Below are positions 9,639 to 19,134 of a stretch of DNA of 29,510 bases, piece after piece; within the stretch, counting starts at the first letter, position 1; every line of letters starts with the position of its first letter. This stretch comes from Polysphondylium violaceum (Eukaryota; Evosea; Eumycetozoa; Dictyosteliales; Dictyosteliaceae). Below the pieces are notes generated by a model. That model saw only the letters and a program-made list of their open reading frames with translations, did no database searches and was not told the origin of the DNA. The position numbers and the translations under genes are program-made. The stretch is from NCBI GenBank assembly GCA_000277445.1, contig AJWJ01000285.1, positions 1 to 29,510 on the forward strand, in the 5' to 3' direction.

Positions 9639-11855
9639 TTAAATAGTGATAATAGAATCTATACTAGTTGAGTCCACAAGATTAATATCAAATGCAGTCA
9701 TTTGTGGTTCAATGTGTTTATAAAGTGAGTCTTTGATATCTTGAACAGAATTAAAAAGTTGAGCAAATTCACAACTATGTATCTTTGATAACATTCGAGA
9801 GAACACTTTGTAATAACGATACATTGATATTTCAAATGTAGTGGTTGATTCACATAAAGGTAAATCCTTTTGCCATAAAAAGAATATTCTCACTGTAGCC
9901 CTTTGAATGTTACCTTGATAACGTGAAATCACTGGATGTTGATGAAGTAATCTCGAAAAATTTTGTGAAATACTTTCAAACTTTTGATTAGTTGAACTAT
10001 CAAGTATTAATCTAGTATTATTCTTTTTCTCTAAACTTAATTTCTATATAATTATTATGAGTATTAGTAAAAGAAGATATATTTTTTAAAAAACTATTAA
10101 TTCTCTCACATACTTGGAAATAAAGATAAGCCATTAAAAAGTTTTTCAAAATTAATTTATCAGATGCTTGTAATTGTTGAGATGATGTCAATTGTTGTTG
10201 TTCTTGATGTTCTTGATTAATATTATTATTTTCAATTTCTTTCCAAAGGAATTGACTATATTTAAAACTTGGTAAGGTTTCATAGTTTTCTAAAAATCGA
10301 TCAATCAAAACCAAAAGGGAATCTTCAATAATTGCCATACGACTAGATATTAAAGTCTTTAAAATAAAGTTGAGCAACAATAAATTTCTTTGTAAAAATG
10401 TTTCTCTATCCTCATTTTCTAATAAACTAGAGAAATTCTTTCTTTTCTTTTTTGAAAATGTATCAATTTGAGTACAATAAGTTGCTCCTTCTTGCCATCT
10501 ATTTATAATTTCCTATAATTATAATTATTAATAAATTGTATATAATAAATAGTAATGATAATAATATAATATTTACATTTCTAGTTAATTGTAATAAATA
10601 AGTGAAATAGGGGAATACAATATCACTTTCATAGGGAGGAGTACAAGGAAAAGGTAAGGGTTGAGTTTTTTTGTTGTCCCAATCTAAAATGGAAAGAATT
10701 AAATAACATGATAGTATTGAATAATCAGAGCCAGATGCCATAATTAAATTACTAAAGTATACAGTTGATTTATAATAATCATCCAGGTCTCTACCCTCTG
10801 TTGGTAAAATATCCTTTATCAAATCTTGATTCAATTCTCTAAGGGGGCCAGGAGGACGGGGTGGAGTGTGTAAAGCAGAATTATCACTTTGAATGGGTGT
10901 GCCAATAGAATCATAATGCGAAAATGTTGGTGCTGCAAAATTTAAAAAGTCTTTATACATTGATTTGTTTTGATTCGTTTGTGATTGTTGTTGTTGTTCA
11001 TAGCTAAATATGTTTGATCTATAATCTTCAGGTTGAGGTGGTTCAACTGGAATGGGTTTGGGTGATAATGGTGGACTCTCTTTTAAAATTTTATAGTGTT
11101 GTAATATCTTTTTAATATTTTCAACCCATTCCAATGATATTACTTGATCTTCTGAAAAAAGATAATAAACTCTTTTTGAGTTCTACAAAGAGTCGTTTTA
11201 TTAATAATCATATTTATAAGCAACACATCTCCGAAACAAAAAGGTATAAAAACAACAAAATTACATACAGTTAAGATTTCAAAATATCTTCTATCATCCC
11301 AAACACTAAACTTTGAAAATTGTATATTCTTTACAGTGTCCCACTCAATGGTACCCTTTTGCTCTTTAGCATTTGAATCTGTATAATATCTAATGGACTG
11401 TAAATCTACGATAAAGTATCTTTTTTTCCATAACAATACGACTCCTTTGTCTCCTTTTTTCGAAAGGTATCCACTATATGAGCTCTATTATGTATATAAA
11501 AATGAATCTTTTTTAGTAAAGATTTTTTATTTTTATTATCATTATTATTATTATTGTTATTGTTATTGTTGTTTTTATTTTTGTTATTACTATTGTTATT
11601 ATTGTTATGACTATTGTGGTTATTACTATTGTTATTATAATGAACTCGTCTACTTTTACTTTTACTTCTATTTTTATTTTTGTTATCACTATTTAAAGTT
11701 ATTGTGGTAGAAGTAGTTGTAGTCGTAGAGGTTGTATTACCAAAATAACATACTTTTAGTTTATCATAATAGTCAGCTGGTATTGGTTGTTGAACTAAAC
11801 TTGGATACAACGAAGGTGATGTTTGAATAGGGGATCCTTCCGTGTATTGTGTCAT
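9639..11855 (-). CDS. PH-domain protein
   Basis: Best model has five exons: 11855-11754, 11484-11269, 11182-10577, 10512-10114 and 10043-9639, 575 residues. All four joins keep phase 0. Splicing restores a PH domain (about residues 35-115): GYLSKKGDKG, then LLWKKRYFIVD, YFEILT joined to NSKRVYYLFSED, and the closing helix SLEWVENIKKIL with its invariant Trp. PH domains usually bind phosphoinositides or proteins at membranes. After a Pro/Gln-rich linker (about 120-200) comes a roughly 350-residue helical C-terminal region that I do not recognise. The weak point is exon 1: GTATGT at 11753 is the only strong donor in phase with the acceptor at 11485, yet the resulting 269-base intron is open and Asn-rich. 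The intron at 10044-10113 has a TACTAAT-like branch site. Confidence 0.75.
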
Positions 11856-12503
11856 TGTTTTGTTATTATTATTATTAGAAATATATAAAATAGTTTGTAC
11901 ACCTCCTATATTAAATTTAATAGTAGTAATGTGGTGAAGAAAAAAAAAAAAAAAAGAAAAATTAATAAAAATAATTAAAAAAAAATTAAAAAAAATTTGA
12001 TTTCTTCACAAAACAAGATTTTTTCAATGGAAAAAAACTAAAAACTCAATTTTTTAGATTAATAAATTTGTATAAATTTAACTTTATTTGTGTTTCAATT
12101 CTTTATTTGTACAAGATACAAAAACATTATTCAAACAAAAATGAAAAAAATGAAAGTTCTTTTTTTTTAAATTTTTTTTTTTTTAAATTCAAAACTTGAA
12201 AATATAAGAATTCCTTGAGAACATCACTCTATGAACATTCAAAGAGAGATATTATTAGTTTAGTTTAAGACCAATCTTTTCCTGAAAATCAAAAAAAAAA
12301 AAAAAAAAAAAACAAACTATTACAAGAAGTTTCCTTCGAAGCTGGGGTATCGATGTCATATTTTTCATTCCCCTTTTTTGAAGAATAAGAATCATGGCTT
12401 TTGATCAAAAGCCCCTTTTTTCAAAATTTGTTTTTTTTTTTTTCATTACTTGCAAATACCACTCCAAAACACAAAAGATATATACAACTTTGAATGATTG
12501 ATT
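11856..12503. promoter_or_regulatory. Divergent promoter region, PH gene / TMEM185-like gene
   Basis: Non-coding DNA of 648 bases between two outward-facing genes. It holds A/T runs (about 11940-11955, 12164-12184, 12291-12312), a GC-richer patch near 12330-12355, a perfect 18-base palindrome at 12396-12413 followed by CC and a T run, and a short upstream ORF that overlaps the start of the right-hand gene. Confidence 0.5.
12396..12413. promoter_or_regulatory. Perfect 18-bp palindrome
   Basis: GGCTTTTGATCAAAAGCC equals its own reverse complement. It lies 91 bases before the TMEM185-like start codon, flanked on both sides by a CCCCTTTTTT-type block. It could be a dimeric factor site or, with the following T run, form a hairpin. 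Which one applies cannot be told from sequence. Confidence 0.55.
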
Positions 12504-12511
12504 ATGTCTGA
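12494..12511 (+). promoter_or_regulatory. Upstream ORF overlapping a start codon
   Basis: ATGATTGATTATGTCTGA encodes five residues (MIDYV). Its reading frame runs across the main ATG at 12504 in another frame and stops five bases beyond it. If the transcript starts upstream of 12494, ribosomes meet this ATG first, which could lower translation of the main protein. Confidence 0.5.
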
Positions 12512-13922
12512 TTATAGTGATAACAATAATAACCATATAAATTACAATAATATCGATAATCATCATCATCATCATCATCATATCAATAATGAATCTGTTG
12601 TAGGATCTTCTGTAATGTCCATTACTTCTATTGTTGATAGTCCGAGCCCAAAAAGAGTATCTTTTTCAAATACACCTTCATATATTAGCGATGATGGTGA
12701 TGATGATGATGACGACGACAATGATAGCTTTGTTGATCTAAATAATAATAATAATAATAATAATAAACAAAATAATAATCATCAAAAGAATAATAAATAT
12801 CATAAAATAGATAGTGACAGTGATCAAGATGATAGTAGTAGTGAAGATGAAGATAATAATATCTATCAGATAGTCGTTAATAATAAAGATACTAGTATAA
12901 AAAACAATAGCGATGATGAATCAAAACCATCAACCACAACTACCACTACAACAACAACAGTGTATCAATTAAAGAATCCACAAAAATCAGAGAGCCAAAA
13001 GTTTTGGAGATTCATAGGACTCATTCTTCAACTGCTTGGTGTGCTAGCCATTACATTTACAATCTTTCTTGGACTCTTTTTAGATGGCGTCGTTGATTGG
13101 AGCTATTGGATATTATTTATACCAGTTTACTTGATGTTGGCATTGGGATTTCTGGCAACCGGGTCAAGATTACTATCTAAACTAGTGTCGTGGGTCATTA
13201 GAATCATATGGAGAATATGGTTAATTGGATTCTCATTCTTTGTCGTATTTCTAATACTTTATCTAGAATACTCTTATCTATCGATCCATGCACTTCTCTT
13301 ACCATTACTCATTACCTTTGCAGTGACACTATTGACTGGTATTGGATCCATCCTCTTTGGTGCATGTTGTAATCAAAAGAAGCCAAAGAGAAAGAGAAAG
13401 TATGTTCTCAGTGGTCTACCGCTCCTCTTTTTGGGTCTTGCACTAACACCATCGGGCATTATGATTGGATTAAGGATTATGAATATCCTTTCAATTCGTT
13501 ATTCCATTTGTTTTATTCCATTATTTGTAGGTGATTGTCTTTTCAGTTGTTTTAGTTTTCTCTTGCTGATCTTTAGTTTTGGTGGCCGAGAGAATGCAAC
13601 CTTTACCATACCTCAATTGTTTTCCATACTCGTAATATTACTGTGTGACATTACATTTAAAATATTAATAGCTCTCAAATTAGATTCAAACTACGATATT
13701 AAATACTTTCAAATATTCATTCCGATCTTAGTTGGTGAGCTATTCCTATTGTTTTGTGGTTTCAATGTCCTAAGAAAACCTTTAAAGACTCAATATCTAG
13801 ACGATTTTGATGAAAACAGCAATAATAATAATACTAGTAACAGTATAAATTCTGAATCTTCACCACTTTTAAAGAGTGGTAGTAGTACTCCTACTCCTAC
13901 TCCTACTAACTCTGTTGTTTAA
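12504..13922 (+). CDS. Multi-pass membrane protein, TMEM185-like
   Basis: Single exon, 472 residues from the ATG at 12504. Residues 1-155 are hydrophilic, rich in Asn, Asp, Ser and His, with acidic blocks (DDGDDDDDDDNDS) and a Thr run; this part is probably cytosolic. From about residue 168 to 440 follow roughly nine hydrophobic segments. LFLDGVVDWSYWILFIPVYL and LKLDSNYDIKYFQIFIPILV are related half-repeats that resemble the LDG-W-FIPL motif of the TMEM185/FXF-associated family. A basic loop (NQKKPKRKRK) separates the halves. The tail is Asn/Ser/Thr rich. The family's biochemical role is not established, and the assignment rests on my recall of the motif. Confidence 0.75.
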   Translation: MSDYSDNNNNHINYNNIDNHHHHHHHINNESVVGSSVMSITSIVDSPSPKRVSFSNTPSYISDDGDDDDDDDNDSFVDLNNNNNNNNKQNNNHQKNNKYHKIDSDSDQDDSSSEDEDNNIYQIVVNNKDTSIKNNSDDESKPSTTTTTTTTTVYQLKNPQKSESQKFWRFIGLILQLLGVLAITFTIFLGLFLDGVVDWSYWILFIPVYLMLALGFLATGSRLLSKLVSWVIRIIWRIWLIGFSFFVVFLILYLEYSYLSIHALLLPLLITFAVTLLTGIGSILFGACCNQKKPKRKRKYVLSGLPLLFLGLALTPSGIMIGLRIMNILSIRYSICFIPLFVGDCLFSCFSFLLLIFSFGGRENATFTIPQLFSILVILLCDITFKILIALKLDSNYDIKYFQIFIPILVGELFLLFCGFNVLRKPLKTQYLDDFDENSNNNNTSNSINSESSPLLKSGSSTPTPTPTNSVV

Positions 13923-15616
13923 ATATTCTCTACAATTAGTAAAATCTCTAATTATACATTTATTCATATTGAATATATTGGTAATAAAAAAAACATTCAT
14001 GTCTTTATTAATTAGGATTTACTACTACTATGCAACAACACAAATACCCTTTTTTGTATTTTTTTTGATTTTTTTATTGATTTTTTACCGAGCCCAATAA
14101 TATGATGATGTACTTTAATAAATTTAAAAAAAAAAAAATGAAAAAAGAGAAATGGGTGAGGAAATAGAAAGGAATTAATTCCATAATCGGATGTGTATTC
14201 TAAATTTAAATAGAATTGAAATGTTTGGATTTGAATGAAAAAAAAGTTAACAAAAAGATAAATAGAACTAGAGGTCTCGGCTCTTCCATCACAGAATCTT
14301 TTCCTTTCAAGTGTTTAAAATCATTAATTTTTTTAAAAAATCCCAAACACTCACATCACAAAGCCGTACAGAAATTTCCTCCCCATTTTTTATGTGCATA
14401 CACCACCATCTTTCGAATGAAAAAAAAAAAAATCAAAAAAATAGAATAAAAAATTATAAAAATATCGATCAATCACAATGGTAGGATTTACAAAAAAAAA
14501 AAAGACGCCTATTTTTTTTTGTTTCATATTTTGACACAATCTTTTTAAAGATATCTCACATCTTACATTTTGTATTGTATATAGATTTCAAAGAGAAAGG
14601 AAAAGATATATTATTTTCTCCTTTTTTTTAATTCAATCTAAAGATAATATATATCTATACATTCTATATCATCAACATCGTCATCATTTCTATACCAGAG
14701 ATAATCTTGAATAAAAAAAAAGAAAAAGAGCTGTGTCAATCCCCATAAACGCTCTCCATCACTTGCGAAATTTCTTTGACCAAAAAGAATCACATATTTC
14801 TATAAACTTTTTATGAGACTTACACCTTTTCATTGGTTTATTTCTAATCCCTCTATATACATATAATCTCGGCACCCACATATCAACCCGCTTCTTTTTT
14901 TCTTTCACACCAATTTCACCAATCTACATTTTTACAAATTAAAGATTTATTTTTATCATCCATAGATACCCACACCCACACACCCACAACAAACACAGTT
15001 TTTATTTACATAGAAATTCATTACTTTATTTTCTCACTCTTTTTAAATCATCACCACCACAACAACAATAGTAGTAATAATAATCTATCTCTATCTAATT
15101 CAGAATAACGATCCTAAATTGTGTGTGTGTAAAAATTTTATATCTATATATATATATTTAACATTCATCCATCTACTACTACCTATTCGAGATAAAGACC
15201 ACACACTTTTATAACACAAATATTATTATTTATTTATTATTTTGCTTTGATTCTCTCTCAAAGTAAAATTTTCACTCTTTCACCAATCACATTTTATATA
15301 ACATTACCATTATTTGGATACAAGAAAGCATATAGATTCAAATAACTCCACCAATCATTTTTATTTTGTCAAATATTTCTATTTGTTTGTTCCAATAGAA
15401 ATAATCAATCATTCCCCATTTAACACCTCACTCACCCCAACTCTCACCATTTTTTTAATTTTAATTTTAATTTTTTTTAAAAAATATTTCCCCAACTGCA
15501 CCACTTGTAAAATAGTATAAATTCATTTCTTTTTTCTATTTCTATATATAAAATATTACTATATTCCTTATACTGCTATTACTTTAAAAATAATATACAA
15601 CTACTATATAAAGAAA
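13923..15616. promoter_or_regulatory. 1.7 kb non-coding region upstream of the TauE/SafE gene
   Basis: Long for a dictyostelid intergenic space. The first part holds the 3' end of the TMEM185-like gene. A mixed-composition patch (about 14265-14415) has no extended coding potential. From about 14640 the + strand becomes C/A/T rich with almost no G, and CA-rich blocks occur at 14873-14879 and 14968-14990. A TATA-like stretch lies near 15541-15560. I see no tRNA or convincing exon. The most likely content is a long promoter and 5' leader for the transporter gene at 15617. Confidence 0.5.
14968..14990 (+). promoter_or_regulatory. CA-rich G-box-like element
   Basis: Three CACCCA/ACCCAC units in 23 bases, with another CACCCAC at 14873-14879. 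In D. discoideum, CA-rich G-box elements of this type are bound by the developmental factor GBF. The element lies about 630 bases before the TauE/SafE start codon, so developmental control of that gene is an inference. Confidence 0.4.
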
Positions 15617-17259
15617 ATGGGAAACTATAAATTTACATTTTTCTTTATATTGTTGTTGTCAACTACCCAACTATGTTTATCACAAAGCACATCACAATCA
15701 TTTTTACAACAAAGTTACTCATCTACAAATAATAACGCCACTATATATAACCCAACACAACCTTTATCTTTTTGTGGAGATCGTTGTCAAATTGGACAAG
15801 TATGTAGAAATGCCACTTGTTCTGGATGCTTTGATGATAGTGAATGTCATGCAATCAATGATCAATGGATTTGTGAACAACAACTTTGTGTCCACAAGAC
15901 ATTGTTTCACAATGAAATCAGTTATTGGGATATTATTGGCTTTGTATTGTTGTTTTTAGGCTGTGCCCTCTCATCTGGTGGTGGTGTTGGTGGCGGTGGT
16001 ATCTATATACCAATATTGATTTTAGTTTCAAAATGGGATCCAAAATCATCGATTCCATTATCCAATTGTTTGGTTGCCGGTTGTTCATTGGCCAATCTTA
16101 TTCAAAATTTCCCACGTCGTCATCCACATGCCAACAGACATTTGATTGATTTCTCTGTGGCTTTATTGATTGAACCACTCACTCTTGCTGGTACTATTTT
16201 TGGTGTTTATCTACATACCTATTTCCCTCCACTCGTCATTCTCTTATTATTAGTGGTCACTCTTGGTTTCACTTCCTATAAAACAATTTCAAAAGGTGTT
16301 GATCTCTATAAAAGTGAAATGAAGAAAAAAGATTATCTTTTAGTAAATTCAAGTAAAGAAGAAGATATTAAACCAAAATATAATTGTATGTGTCTATATA
16401 TTTATTTAACATTCATTTTTACATAAATATATGTTTGTATTAACACCTCTCTTCCAATTCCAATTTAATAGGTTTTAAAGATGCAGACTGGCCAAAAATA
16501 CTTATGTTGGTAGTAATTTTAGCACTTTCAACAATGTTTTCCATATTTAAAGGTGGTAATTCTGAATATAGTGTAATTAACGTCAAATTATGTTCAGCAG
16601 AATATTGGGTATTATCTTTTATTATGATACCATTGATTTTAATTGCATGGGTCATTACATCTAGATATCTCTATAAAAAGAATCAAATTGATAGAATGCA
16701 AGGCAATAGAGTTGAAGGTGACATTGAATATACCAAAAAGAATATTGTTATTTTGGGCGCACTTTCAATTGTAGCCGGTACTCTGGCATCCTTGTTGGGT
16801 ATTGGTGGTGGTATGATTAAAGGTCCTGTTTTATTACAAATGGGTCTTAGTCCTGATATCACTGCTGCCACTTCTAGTTATATGATTGTAAGTGATTGTA
16901 ACAATAGATATATATCTAATTTTATGATAAAAAAATATTAATATTCAAATATATACACAAATTAGTTATTTACCTCTGCATCATCGGCTGTACAATATAT
17001 TTTAGTTGGTAAATTAAGATTAGATTACGGAATTATCTATTATATAATTGGTTTTGTTTCATGCTTTTTAGGTACTCAAACATTGATTTGGATTGTAAAC
17101 AAATACAAGAGAAGATCATTTATCATTTTCTTGATTGGTGCTGTTATTACCGTCAGTACTATTTTACTTGTTATCACTGAAAGTTTAGATTTTATCAAAT
17201 ATAGAAATATTAAATTTGATTCTATATGTACACCTGCCGATTTATCACCTCAAGGTTAA
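15617..17259 (+). CDS. TauE/SafE-family anion transporter
   Basis: Three exons, 15617-16385, 16472-16887 and 16966-17259, 492 residues; both introns (86 and 78 bases) have GTATGT/GTAAGT donors and keep phase. A signal peptide (about 1-23, ending CLSQS) is followed by an extracellular or lumenal Cys-rich region with eight Cys between 53 and 91. Then come about eight membrane helices in two halves, each with the family's Gly-rich motif: SSGGGVGGGGIYIPIL (about 119-134) and LLGIGGGMIKGPVLL (about 364-378). Splicing restores ATSSYMILFTSASSAVQY, typical of the family. Bacterial members export sulfite or related organic anions; the eukaryotic substrate is not known. Residues between the halves form a hydrophilic loop. 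It converges with the Josephin gene, 148 bases apart. Confidence 0.88.
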
Positions 17260-17407
17260 AGGCGTTTATCTTTTTGGTTTGATCAATTGTATTTGCGCTA
17301 TAGTCAAATTTTTTTTTTCTTTTTTCTTTCTTTTTAATAAAGATATATTTGTTTGTTATAAAGAGATAAATATACAATATGCTTTTATTATTACTATTAT
17401 TATCTCG

Positions 17408-18242
17408 TTATTGTTCAGGAGGATAAACTAATAATAATTCTGCATGGCTTGATTTTACTAAATTGGTTAAATATTCAATTATCTAAAAGGAGAGAGAGAA
17501 AGAGGGAGATTAATATCATGATATTATTGGCAATTAGTAAAAGATAATAATACATTTGCTTGTGAATTAAACTCTTTTGTTTTTTCTTCAGAGTTGATTA
17601 ATAAATATTTTAAATTGTTAACTGTGTTGTTGTTGTTGTTGTTGCTGTTATCTGTATTATTATTATTATTGTTGTTATTGTTGTTGTTGTTTGTAGAGGG
17701 AATCATATTTTTTAAACAAAACCAGTGCCTAGCATGATATAAATAGAATCTTAAAGTTTGTGTGTTTACAATGATACCATATAGTCGATTAAAATCTATA
17801 GAATCTATAGGTTTTCTATTATCAAACCATTGAACTTGGTAATTGTTTCTAGTGAGAGCAGATATAATGACATTTGCATCATAGTTACCTAATCCACTAT
17901 GTATTTGTATTAGTATCAGTAATGAACATCCTCTTTGTCATAAAGTATAAAAATAACATGAATATGACTATATATATATATAAATATATATATTTACAAG
18001 GGATTTTTATGAGGATTAAAGTATTTGTTCGAAGTATCAATATCATAAGCTATAGCGTCTAAATCTTTTTGTTTGAATTTTTCATATTGAAACTAATAAA
18101 AGAATGGTGACAAGTTAATAACAATGTCATATTGTGATACTTATATTATTGTATAAATATCTACTAAATTATTTAGAGTATGCAAACCACATAACATTCT
18201 CTTTTGCTTTTCAAAGTATACAGGATCACCTTTACTTGACAT
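17408..18242 (-). CDS. Josephin-family deubiquitinase
   Basis: Four exons, 18242-18165, 18092-17998, 17896-17554 and 17482-17408, 196 residues; all phases agree. Josephin proteases cut ubiquitin chains with a Cys-His-Asn/Asp triad. Visible here are the nucleophile Cys18 in KRMLCGLHTLNNL, the family motif NPHKNPFGLGNYDANVI (about 52-68), the catalytic His115 in ARHWFCL, and Asn159 in LLINSEE as the likely third residue. The C-terminal helix and strand (IIEYLTNLV..., AELLLVYPPEQ) complete the fold. Length and layout match the short JOSD1/JOSD2 type rather than ataxin-3, as there are no UIM segments. An Asn/Thr-rich run (126-149) is inserted between His115 and Asn159. It shares a 129-base divergent promoter with the ankyrin-type gene. 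Confidence 0.88.
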
Positions 18243-18371
18243 CTTGTTTGAATTATATAATGAATGTATTACTATCTAGATATTTGCTTTGTGTTTGTTT
18301 TTTTTTAATTTATTTATTTATTTATTTATTTATTTTTTTTTATTTTTTTGATTTTATTTTATTGGAATATC
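18243..18371. promoter_or_regulatory. Short divergent promoter, Josephin / ankyrin-type gene
   Basis: Only 129 bases separate the two start codons. The right part is T-rich with a TTTA repeat (about 18309-18332). Both transcripts must start within this segment, so the promoter is likely bidirectional. Confidence 0.6.
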
Positions 18372-19035
18372 ATGATAGAAAACAGATCATATGATGATGA
18401 TATTAATAAAATAGAATGTAGTAATAGTAATAACAATAATAATAGTAATAATAGATTATTTTTTGAAATATATAAAAATGTATTCTTAAAAACAAAGATA
18501 TTTAAAGAGATTATAAATCTAAATAGATACACATGTTCATACACATATAATAATATCTCAAATTTAGGATGGATCATTAGAAACAATCACTTTACATTGT
18601 TAAAAGAAAAGTTAAATAGAAATGAATATATTCAATTTGATTTATTCTCTTTAAAACACATATTCAGTATACAAGATTTTGACTTATTTATGAAATTATT
18701 TCAATATTGGAATAACAATCTAAAGGCCTTTCAATTCTATGAAGATGAATTATTTGTCGATGAATTAAATGACTATGATGACAATCAACAACACCACCAC
18801 CACTCATTATTACAACAAAAGAAATCAACAACAATAGATCAATTAAAAGCATTTCATGATGCAACAGATTCTTTATCTTTAAACAAAAACATCATTCAAC
18901 ATTCACAACATTTTAATATCTATAGTAAAATTGATCAGGTTTTAATTGCAGGTTCATTATATTATGGTACAATTAATAATATGAAATATTTATTTCATCA
19001 ATATTATGAAATAAACAACAAAAATAGTAGGAGTG

Positions 19036-19134
<99 letters not shown>

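Noticed and set aside
11393-11710. Plus-strand Tyr/Cys-rich reading frame
   Set aside because: It is the antisense of the Asn-rich intron and PH exon; composition follows from the repeat.
14216-14449. 77-codon open frame in the long intergenic region
   Set aside because: Its composition is Lys/Phe-rich and irregular, it has no recognisable domain, and it ends in a homopolymer; chance is more likely.
14742-14748. CCCATAA, resembling the core of the dictyostelid small-RNA promoter element DUSE
   Set aside because: The two bases before it do not fit the consensus as I recall it, and no small-RNA-like sequence follows at the expected distance.
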